Shown here: in pieces, positions 8,060-14,377 of the stretch | Layout: each line of letters opens with the position of its first letter | Numbering within the stretch: position 1 is the first letter of the stretch | Source: Helicobacter sp. 12S02634-8 | GTDB lineage: Bacteria > Campylobacterota > Campylobacteria > Campylobacterales > Helicobacteraceae | Assembly: GCF_002272865.1 (NCBI RefSeq) | Contig: NZ_MLAP01000003.1 | Span: forward strand, 1 to 64,000 | DNA: 64,000 bases | Reading direction: 5' to 3' | Notes under the pieces: generated by a model | Databases searched by the model: none | What the model was told of the DNA's origin: nothing | What the model saw: only the letters and a program-made list of their open reading frames with translations | Made by a program: the position numbers and the translations under genes

Positions 8060-8094
8060 TTTGACTCCTTATGTCATTATTTTATTTTTAATTG

Positions 8095-8110
8095 GGATTC
8101 TGAAGAATCC
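8095..8110 (+). repeat. Hairpin leader repeat, copy 4 (before gam)
   Basis: Stem GGATTCT/AGAATCC with a two-base loop, then TAAGACC. Stem bases differ from copies 1 and 2 (TTC versus TCT) yet pairing is kept, which is evidence of selection on structure. On the minus strand it sits about 36 bases before the gam ATG, with AATTAAAAATAAAATAATG and AAGGAG between. Confidence 0.8.
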
Positions 8111-8133
8111 TAAGACCCAATTTCTTCTTTTCC

Positions 8134-8185
8134 AAAAAAGGGGTTTATCCTCCCCTAACCTAATGGGTGGGTGGGTCAAAACCTT
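8134..8185 (+). repeat. G-rich prophage repeat, copy C
   Basis: Third copy of the unit at 1904-1957 and 6256-6307, with TCCCCTAACCTAATGGG and TGGGTGGGTCAAAACCTT. It shares flanks with copy B for roughly 50 more bases. Confidence 0.8.
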
Positions 8186-8272
8186 AACCCCGAAAAAACT
8201 CTTTTTTTCTCCCAAACCATCATCAAACGATGGAGGGGGAAGCTCGCAACCTCCCCCTATCTATTTTTACTA

Positions 8273-8288
8273 GGATTCTGAAGAATCC
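8273..8288 (+). repeat. Hairpin leader repeat, copy 5 (orphan)
   Basis: Stem GGATTCT/AGAATCC with a two-base loop, then TAAGACCAC (8289-8297). The following block (AAATCCCTTGCGTTCCTAAAG) matches the sequence after copy 2 at about 6080-6100, so the duplicated unit is longer than the hairpin. Confidence 0.75.
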
Positions 8289-8486
8289 TAAGACCACTCT
8301 CACGATTAAAAATCCCTTGCGTTCCTAAAGGATAGAGTTATGATAAGCAAAGCTTCTCATCAACTCGTTTTCAGAGGTTCGCACTTCTGTAGTCTTAAAT
8401 CTGTCTTTTTGCACCCTTGGCTCCTACGCGAGCAAAGGCACAACAAGCCGAGGTTTTCTGTCTTTAAGCGTGGCAGGATAGGGGAT

Positions 8487-9041
8487 TCATAGATTCCTCA
8501 TCTTAAAACTATGGAATTTTCTATTCTCAAGTAACCACTGATAATATTCCCTTATTTTTGCAAGATCCTTTGTGCTAAACTTTTCTAAAAGCTTCTCTAG
8601 GCTTGCTTTTGAATACCTCTTACTGACATCGTGTGTGCTTTTCTTTGCTAAAGGGTGTGCTTTGATTTTGATGATAGGATTGGGTAAAAAGTCAATGGCA
8701 AAAATATCACTCAAAACTAGATACAACCACGCAAACAAATCTTTCTCTGCTTGCCTCAAAACTATCTCTCCACGCTCCCCCATAAAATAAAAGCTATCAC
8801 AATGGTCTATATGCACGCTCAAAATATCTTTTAAAAACTCTACATTATCCATAGCCCGTTCATACACCATTGCCCGCATTCTGTCTTTGGGCTTTTTCCA
8901 AACCTTTGGCTCTTGTTGGGATATGAGTATTTCTATTTCTATCCTCGCTAAAATATACTCATGCTGCCAATGCCTCATTAAAAACTCCAAATCTTTACAG
9001 CCCCTTGAATCATCCCAAAATATTTCTTTTAATTCCGTCAT
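8487..9041 (-). CDS. Prophage early protein of unknown function
   Basis: 184 residues, soluble, rich in charged and aromatic residues, with no membrane segment and no motif I recognise. The start overlaps the stop of the upstream small gene by four bases (ATGA), so it is cotranslated with the MuB-downstream genes. In transposable phages this slot holds non-essential early accessory proteins, often host-takeover or exclusion functions; nothing in the sequence shows which. Confidence 0.65.
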   Translation of the reverse strand: MTELKEIFWDDSRGCKDLEFLMRHWQHEYILARIEIEILISQQEPKVWKKPKDRMRAMVYERAMDNVEFLKDILSVHIDHCDSFYFMGERGEIVLRQAEKDLFAWLYLVLSDIFAIDFLPNPIIKIKAHPLAKKSTHDVSKRYSKASLEKLLEKFSTKDLAKIREYYQWLLENRKFHSFKMRNL

Positions 9042-9217
9042 AAAATCACCCTCTCAATAGCCCTTAACCCCTCAACAAAAGGCGATAACACCCCTCTGAC
9101 CCTCTCCCCCTCCTCTGTTTTGACCTTGAGCCTAATCAAGCCCTTTTCTTCAAAATAAAACCTCGGATCATAGCCCTTGCCACTGACTCCTATGAGCCTA
9201 AATATCTTGATTTGCAT
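9038..9217 (-). CDS. Small prophage early protein of unknown function
   Basis: 59 residues from the ATG at 9217, chosen because AAGGAGT lies just upstream (spacing about 5); a longer frame from 9232 would overlap the MuB stop but has no Shine-Dalgarno. The product begins MQIKIFRLIGVSGKG and is basic, with predicted beta strands (RFYFEEKGLIRLKVKTEEG). It lies 11 bases after MuB and overlaps the next gene by four bases. Not recognised. Confidence 0.6.
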   Translation of the reverse strand: MQIKIFRLIGVSGKGYDPRFYFEEKGLIRLKVKTEEGERVRGVLSPFVEGLRAIERVIL

Positions 9218-9228
9218 TGTGACTCCTT

Positions 9229-10209
9229 TCATAAAAACATCATTTTTGCTGCTTCCATCACACTCTCCTTGTCTTTAGGATCACAGCCGTGCCTTGCGAG
9301 CTTTGCCACTCTTTTTGTGAGCTTAGCAGCCTTTCTGAAGTTCCCTTTTGTAAAACCAAAAATATGCTCTCCAAAAAATGCAACACACTCACTCTCATCT
9401 AACCCCCTCATCTCATAGCGACTGCCAATGCGAGAGCTCAGCTGTGCGAGTTCACCATTTTTACCCAAGAGGTTTTTCATCAAGATATGCGTGCCAAATA
9501 AAATAATAGGTACACCGCTAAAATCCTGCAGCCGCCTTAGGTCTTCAAGCGCCCTAATAGGCAAATGCTCGCCCTCATCAATCAATAGCACAGCATCTCT
9601 TTTAAAAAGCTCCTTAGCAATCACTCGCACACTCTCATCAAGATTAGAGCTCTTCTGAAGCCTGAGTTTCTCGCTCAAGATCCCTAGCAGTGTCTTAGCC
9701 GTGGTATGCAAAGTCGCTTCAATCAAGATTGCATTTGGGTGGGTCTTAGCATATGCACTAGCAATCACGCTCTTACCTGTCCCAGGACTGCCATACACAA
9801 TCCCCATCTCCTTTTCATCTACAGCAATATCAATCACAAGCTCTGCCATCAACTTATCCTTGCTAGCAAACACGCCCTTTGGGTATTCCTCTTCTTTGGA
9901 GGGCTTGTTTTGCTTTTTAGCAAGGTAGTTTTTAATATAGAGTTCTAAGTCATGTGCGAGCTCTAAATTCTTGCCCTTGTATTCGCCTTTTCGAAAGCTC
10001 GAAAGTGCTGATCCATCGCGTTTGCCAATGGCTTTGCCAAGAGAAACTTGTGAGATCCCCTCTTTTTTCAAGAAATCTTCCACCAAATCTCTGATTTTCT
10101 GGACATATTCCTCTTGTTCTTTTAAGGGAAGCTTTGAGAGCTCGCCTAATCCTAGCTCTATAGCTCTGTCTTCTGATACCTTGCCTTGATTTTTTAATTC
10201 TTTTTGCAT
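9229..10209 (-). CDS. MuB-like AAA+ ATPase, transposition target selector
   Basis: 326 residues. MuB binds DNA, chooses target sites and activates the MuA transpososome. Walker A is GSPGTGKS (residues 140-147) and Walker B is DAVLLIDEGE (205-214), with a sensor-like IILFGTH near 235-241. The N-terminal 100 residues hold a helix-turn-helix-like region (GISQVSLGKAIGKRDGSALS, residues 51-70), as in Mu MuB. Shine-Dalgarno AGGAG precedes the ATG. It follows the transposase gene after 78 bases that contain a long hairpin. Confidence 0.88.
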   Translation of the reverse strand: MQKELKNQGKVSEDRAIELGLGELSKLPLKEQEEYVQKIRDLVEDFLKKEGISQVSLGKAIGKRDGSALSSFRKGEYKGKNLELAHDLELYIKNYLAKKQNKPSKEEEYPKGVFASKDKLMAELVIDIAVDEKEMGIVYGSPGTGKSVIASAYAKTHPNAILIEATLHTTAKTLLGILSEKLRLQKSSNLDESVRVIAKELFKRDAVLLIDEGEHLPIRALEDLRRLQDFSGVPIILFGTHILMKNLLGKNGELAQLSSRIGSRYEMRGLDESECVAFFGEHIFGFTKGNFRKAAKLTKRVAKLARHGCDPKDKESVMEAAKMMFL

Positions 10210-10231
10210 ATAATTTTCTCCTCTATGACTC

Positions 10232-10282
10232 CCACCTCTTTTGATTGCTTTTCAAATTAAGAATAAAAGCATTTGGAGGTGG
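10232..10282 (+). terminator. Hairpin between MuA and MuB genes, terminator-like on the plus strand
   Basis: CCACCTC (10232-10238) pairs with GAGGTGG (10276-10282), and inside it TGCTTTT (10246-10252) pairs with AAAAGCA (10265-10271). Seven T residues (10283-10289) follow on the plus strand. In the minus-strand phage operon it forms a stem between the two genes, ahead of the MuB Shine-Dalgarno. Either it stops antisense transcription or it tunes the MuA:MuB ratio. Confidence 0.55.
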
Positions 10283-10287
10283 TTTTT

Positions 10288-12702
10288 TTATGTCTTTGAC
10301 ACACCTGCGATCTCTTCCCAAGTAGGTCTTTTTGCGACCTTTTGTTTTGATTTTTCTATTTTTTCTTTTTCCTCCTTGTTAGCAATCAATGATAAAAACT
10401 CTTCACTCCCTGAAGCCATCTTTGCTTGAGCCTTGAGCTTTGAGTGCTCAAGCTCTGCATTGATCGTGGCGACTTTGGGCTTTTTGGCTGCAGTGAGCTT
10501 GCTAGCGACTTCTTGATAAAGCATAGGACTCTCACTCTCTACCTGCGCCCTTGCTTTGACCATCTCTTCTTTGACCTTTTTCTTTGCCCTCTCAAAGACC
10601 TTGCGGCTTTGTTTGGCGACCTCTAGTGTGTCTTTGAAAGTCCCTTGTGCAAGCGCTATGTCTAAGAACTTCTTATTTTTGTCATAGACAAAGGCTTGCG
10701 CGACATTATTGATATTCACCCCTGCAAACACCCTAGAATGCTCATAAAGCTCAGGAAGCTGATAGAGTGTGTTATTCAACATCACCCCGCCTTTAAGCAC
10801 GCGCCTTTCTTCAAGATGAGAAAGATAAAATGTCAGCTCGCACTCACTCATTCCCACAGCTTCATGGCTCTTTTTGTTATAAATATTCATGGGCGAATCG
10901 CCGAGCTTGGAGTTAAATTTATTGAGCGCTATCTTGTTATAGATTTCAACTTGCTCTTCAAACTCTTGGAGTGTTAAAAGCCCTTTTAAATGCGTTTTCT
11001 CGCCCTTTAAAAGCCTACGTTCCTTGCGGCTATTGAACTCTTCGATGGCCTTTCTTTGTGCCACATTATGGCCGATATACCCTGCCATGAGCTCAACGGC
11101 TTTATGCTGGAGCTTTTTGAAATTACTCTCTACATAAGGCTTGAGCCAGCCGCTATAAGGCGCAGTATGTAAAAAGTCAATACCAAGCTTCAAGCAAACT
11201 TCTTGAATATATTTGCTCTTAAACGCCCTGCCATTATCGCCTTTGATGATCTTAGGCTTGCCATAGGTCAAAATATACTTAGCAATCGCCCGTGCAACCC
11301 CTAGTGAATTCTCACTCTCACAGATATGGAACACACACACCCTTGAATACACATCAATGAGTGAAATCAGGCTATACCTTGCTTGTATCACCTCCATCGT
11401 GTCAATATCATAGTTATAATCACGACAAAGCCGTGGCACATCAAGGATCACATCAATGGGCGAGGCATCGATCTCTACAATCTCATTGATAGAGCCCACA
11501 GCCCAAGACGCGTCCCCAATTGATGGCATCATATGCGAATCTAGCTTGCTCTCCCCGCCCTCCACTAAGAGCTTGACCTCTCTATGATCGCTCAGATAGG
11601 AGTCAATGAATCGCTTGAGCGTGTTATAAGAAAACAGACACGATTGCTTCTTCAAAAACCCCTCCAAATCCTCAAACAACCCCATCTGCCAGAGATTAAA
11701 ATGCACACTCTCATAGATCAAGGCTAAATTGAATCTAGCCTTAGACGCTAATATCAAGCGAATAACCAAATCAGCAATCACCTGATTGCTCTTGATAATG
11801 CCTATATCCTCCCTATGCTTCCCCCGACTCTCAATGAGCCCATCAATCCCAAAACTTTTATAAGCCCTCTGCCAGCCATAGAGTTTAGCAGGCGTGAGGA
11901 CAAAGGGATAGAGCCTAGAGTGATTGATACTCTGGATAAAATCACCCCCTTTCACACCCTTAGCCCTTGCCCCCTCCCACTCTTTGATGACCCTAGCTTT
12001 TAGCATTGCCCCCTCTTGCGCCTTAGGACTTGCTTTGCCAAAGGGCGTGAGGGTCAAGGCTTTTTCTTTGCTAGTGCTGCCTTCAGACACTGGGGGAATA
12101 TTTTCTTTGCTAGCTTGAGTGGTGCTAAAGCCTTGAGTTGCTCTGCTCTTGTCTTCTCTACTACTCTTATCTTCTTTGATATTTTTATCTTCAGCCCTAT
12201 CTTTACTATGATTGTCTTCTTTATGATTCCTATCCTCTTGACTATCTTTGTCTTTTTCGGAGTGTTCCAAGCCCTTTAAACGTTTCAATCCCCAAATAGG
12301 ATCACTAGGACTAGCAATCCATAGATTACTACTGCAATGTTTGCTATGATAAGGATCATTTCTAGTATTTCCATCGTTTTCTACTCCTTGTCTTTGATAT
12401 CCATCGCTTGCATCTCCATCTTTTACTCCTGCTTTCACTCCTGTGTTTGCGCTTGCATTGTTTCTAAAAGCCTCTAAATCTGCAGGATCAATAGGCTCAC
12501 TCCAAATCTGGAGGACTTTGCCACCACGCCCGATACCTTTTTCATAATTAAAATAAAAAAATTTACTATTCAAATCAAAATAAGAACTAGATTTCTTTGC
12601 TTTTCTTCTTATCGTTCTTGCTGATACGATATTATTGTCGTAATAAATATCAAATTTTTTTAAAGATTTTAAAAACCTTTCTGTATCTAGCCACTCCCCC
12701 AT
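10288..12702 (-). CDS. MuA-like DDE transposase
   Basis: 804 residues from the ATG at 12702, preferred because it overlaps the upstream stop (ATGA); an in-frame ATG at 12720 would add six residues. It catalyses replicative transposition of the phage genome. The catalytic core shows D412 (VEIDASPID), D489 (IIKGDNGRAF) and E525 (PYVESNF), an exact DD35E spacing. N-terminal DNA-binding regions surround an unusual Lys/Asp/Glu-rich linker at about residues 148-190 with repeated KED-like units. The C-terminus (ARAQVESESPMLYQEVASKL onward) is charged, like the MuB-interacting end of MuA. Confidence 0.92.
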   Translation of the reverse strand: MGEWLDTERFLKSLKKFDIYYDNNIVSARTIRRKAKKSSSYFDLNSKFFYFNYEKGIGRGGKVLQIWSEPIDPADLEAFRNNASANTGVKAGVKDGDASDGYQRQGVENDGNTRNDPYHSKHCSSNLWIASPSDPIWGLKRLKGLEHSEKDKDSQEDRNHKEDNHSKDRAEDKNIKEDKSSREDKSRATQGFSTTQASKENIPPVSEGSTSKEKALTLTPFGKASPKAQEGAMLKARVIKEWEGARAKGVKGGDFIQSINHSRLYPFVLTPAKLYGWQRAYKSFGIDGLIESRGKHREDIGIIKSNQVIADLVIRLILASKARFNLALIYESVHFNLWQMGLFEDLEGFLKKQSCLFSYNTLKRFIDSYLSDHREVKLLVEGGESKLDSHMMPSIGDASWAVGSINEIVEIDASPIDVILDVPRLCRDYNYDIDTMEVIQARYSLISLIDVYSRVCVFHICESENSLGVARAIAKYILTYGKPKIIKGDNGRAFKSKYIQEVCLKLGIDFLHTAPYSGWLKPYVESNFKKLQHKAVELMAGYIGHNVAQRKAIEEFNSRKERRLLKGEKTHLKGLLTLQEFEEQVEIYNKIALNKFNSKLGDSPMNIYNKKSHEAVGMSECELTFYLSHLEERRVLKGGVMLNNTLYQLPELYEHSRVFAGVNINNVAQAFVYDKNKKFLDIALAQGTFKDTLEVAKQSRKVFERAKKKVKEEMVKARAQVESESPMLYQEVASKLTAAKKPKVATINAELEHSKLKAQAKMASGSEEFLSLIANKEEKEKIEKSKQKVAKRPTWEEIAGVSKT

Positions 12703-12914
12703 CACGCCACCCCCCACCAAAGATTCTCTTTGATGAGAAGCTCTTTGAGCTCTTTTGCCCTGCCACGCTTGCCTTGTGTTTGTCCAAAGCTCATATTCCT
12801 AATTATTGAGACATCTTTTTCTGATAGCCCCTTAGCCTTTGCCCAAGTGGCCATTTTCATACCTTTTTTATCAAATGCCCTATATATAGGAGTTTGTTTT
12901 TTATTTTTCTTCAT
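12702..12914 (-). CDS. Small DNA-binding protein in the Ner position
   Basis: 70 residues, basic, first gene of the early operon. In Mu this position is held by Ner, a Cro-like negative regulator. The stretch TWAKAKGLSEKDVSIIRNMS (about residues 23-42) reads as a helix-turn-helix of the Ner/Nlp or Cro kind, though identity is too low to be sure. AAAGGAGT precedes the ATG at 12914, and the stop overlaps the transposase start. It is divergent from the repressor across a 360-base operator region. Confidence 0.6.
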   Translation of the reverse strand: MKKNKKQTPIYRAFDKKGMKMATWAKAKGLSEKDVSIIRNMSFGQTQGKRGRAKELKELLIKENLWWGVA

Positions 12915-12938
12915 TTTGACTCCTTTATTTTTATGTTT

Positions 12939-13022
12939 GATTCCCTTAAATAGGGGGCTAGTAGCTTTGATGGCTTAGGAGTTTGTAGGATTTATTTGCT
13001 TTAGCCCCCCACTTAAGGGAAT
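12939..13022. repeat. Long inverted repeat in the early control region
   Basis: ATTCCCTTAAATAGGGGGCTA at about 12940-12960 is mirrored by TTAGCCCCCCACTTAAGGGA (13001-13020), which reaches AAT at 13022, around a 40-base loop. It could be a looping operator or the terminator/attenuator of a leader transcript from the early promoter. Confidence 0.65.
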
Positions 13023-13206
13023 TGTCCTATCCCGCTTCTGTCCTATTGGCAGCTTCGCAACAGCTAGCAGACTCAAAGTCTTCTATGGAAATCCATATCA
13101 GAGAGAGCCCACCTGCTTGGGATAAGAGATTTAAAAACGGCTTGGAAGTCTCGCCGCTACAAAGTCAAAAAACACAAATTCAGTTAGAGATTATTTTTAA
13201 TATGCA

Positions 13207-13234
13207 ATAATTCTAATGAAATTAATAGAATTAT
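13207..13234. promoter_or_regulatory. Operator-like palindrome upstream of the repressor
   Basis: ATAATTCTA (13207-13215) and TAGAATTAT (13226-13234) are perfect inverted copies, centre-to-centre about two helical turns apart, 40 bases before the repressor ATG. Likely bound by the repressor itself or by the Ner-like protein. Only one clear copy is seen. Confidence 0.5.
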
Positions 13235-13274
13235 ACGACATTTTTATCATATTGTCAATAGGAAAGCGTCAAAA

Positions 13275-13937
13275 ATGGAGCAAATCAAAAAGGTTGGCTA
13301 TAGAATAAAAAAGCTCAGAGAAGAGCGAGGGTTGAGTCAAACAGAGCTTGGCGAAAAAGTAGAAGTTCCTTATAGAACGATACAGAGATGGGAAAATGGC
13401 GAAAGTCCCGATATTAAAATTTCGAAATTAACAAAAATTGCACAAACACTTAATGTTGATATAGGTTTTTTATTGGAAAAAGAAGAGAATTCTTGCAGTA
13501 GTTCTCAAGGCACACCTAAATCAAAGATTTTTATTTTTGATTTAGGTGTTTCTGCAGGACACGGACTTATTAATTCAAACAATCAAGATGCTGCAGTTGG
13601 TGATATTGAGCTTGAAGATTCTTTTTTAAAAAAATATTTTGGCCTCATCACAACAGAAGACCTTTTTATCGTTAATTCAAGTGGTGATTCTATGTCTCCA
13701 ACCATACCTACAAGGTGTCAGCTTCTAGTTCAAAAACGAGAAGCTAGAGAAAATCAGATCTGTGTAGTGAGAATTGGAGATGAATATTATGTCAAAAGAC
13801 TCCAAAAGAGACCTAAAATCAAACTAGTCAGCGATAACAAAGATTATGATCCTATTATTGTTGGAGATAATGAAGATTTTGAGCTTATTGGTGTGGTAGT
13901 TGGACAATTAAAAAACTCTTTGCATGGTTCTCTATAA
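13275..13937 (+). CDS. CI/LexA-type phage repressor (XRE HTH plus S24 peptidase)
   Basis: 220 residues. The N-terminal helix-turn-helix spans about residues 6-65 (SQTELGEKVEVPYRTIQRWE, 21-40). The C-terminal S24 domain has the Ser-Lys dyad: S139 in GDSMSP and K174 in YYVKRLQ. A likely self-cleavage pair Ala94-Gly95 sits in GVSAGHG. This arrangement predicts RecA-stimulated self-cleavage and SOS induction. Mu c repressor is not of this type, so this phage uses a lambda-like switch on a Mu-like body. It is transcribed toward the prophage end, the same placement as Mu c. Confidence 0.9.
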   Translation: MEQIKKVGYRIKKLREERGLSQTELGEKVEVPYRTIQRWENGESPDIKISKLTKIAQTLNVDIGFLLEKEENSCSSSQGTPKSKIFIFDLGVSAGHGLINSNNQDAAVGDIELEDSFLKKYFGLITTEDLFIVNSSGDSMSPTIPTRCQLLVQKREARENQICVVRIGDEYYVKRLQKRPKIKLVSDNKDYDPIIVGDNEDFELIGVVVGQLKNSLHGSL

Positions 13938-13974
13938 GTTTCAATCTTTTATTATGTTCTTAGTTGTCCTAAGT

Positions 13975-14082
13975 GTCCACCAATATGTCCTAAGTCGTGT
14001 CCTTAGTGTCCATCAATGTCCACCAATATGTCCTAAGTCGTGTCCTTAGTGTCCATCAATGTCCACCAATATGTCCTAAGTC
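13975..14082 (+). repeat. 43-bp tandem repeat (2.5 copies) near the prophage end
   Basis: Unit GTCCACCAATATGTCCTAAG, then TCGTGTCCTTAGTGTCCATC and AAT. Copies at 13975-14017 and 14018-14060 are identical, and a partial copy covers 14061-14082. Each unit contains several GTCC words, including GTCCTAAG and GTCCTTAG. It lies between the repressor and the terminus, where transposable phages keep transposase or host-factor binding sites. Confidence 0.85.
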
Positions 14083-14223
14083 CTCCAAACCTTAAACGAT
14101 AAATACGCTCTTCTGGGCTCTAAAAATAGATTGGGAGACAGCTTTAAATTTTTAAACACTAAAATTCAAAGAGCCTTTAAATCCCTTTAAAACCGAGCTT
14201 CTAGCGTTTAAATGATAGATGAT

Positions 14224-14273
14224 ATGCAGTTATTGATACTCAAAGTGCAGTATTTTTGTAGATAGAGTGCAGT
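14224..14273 (+). repeat. Phased TGCAGT sites, probable transposase-binding array
   Basis: ATGCAGT (14224-14230), GTGCAGT (14245-14251) and GTGCAGT (14267-14273) recur at 21-22 bp steps, two helical turns apart, ending 111 bp inside the prophage terminus. In Mu, MuA binds several phased 22-bp sites near each end. Confidence 0.65.
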
Positions 14274-14377
14274 TTAAGTTTTCACTTTTGTTTTTCCCTC
14301 ATAACCCCCAATCACTACCCCCTAGGCACTTCCAAGCTCTTTTTCTATTTTTTCTCTCACTTCTATTTTATATGAAA

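Larger units (their letters stand above)
8060..8486. other. 427-base non-coding repeat mosaic before gam
   Basis: No convincing gene. Holds hairpin copies 4 and 5 (8095-8110 and 8273-8288), the G-rich unit (8134-8185), the CATCATCAAACGATGGAGGG block (about 8219-8240), a block ending CGTTCCTAAAGGATAGAG (about 8310-8340), CTTCTGTAGTCTTAAATCTG (about 8384-8403) and TTTAAGCGTGGCAGG (about 8463-8477). Each module has a counterpart in 6007-6715. The hairpin nearest gam is part of its leader. Confidence 0.7.
12915..13274. promoter_or_regulatory. Divergent early/repressor control region
   Basis: 360 bases between the outward-facing repressor gene and the early operon. It contains a long inverted repeat (12939-13022), a perfect 9-bp operator-like inverted repeat (13207-13234) and AT-rich stretches that suit divergent promoters. 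In Mu this is where repressor and Ner decide lysis or lysogeny. No convincing ORF. Confidence 0.6.

Noticed and set aside
8049-8273. 74-codon plus-strand ORF over the gam leader
   Set aside because: Runs through the G-rich repeat and hairpin; similar peptide at 6216-6410 is just the same repeat translated.
13022-13210. 62-codon ORF in the switch region
   Set aside because: TTG start, no Shine-Dalgarno, overlaps the operator region.
13975-14082. Possible CRISPR array
   Set aside because: Units are contiguous 43-bp tandem copies without spacers and no cas gene is near.
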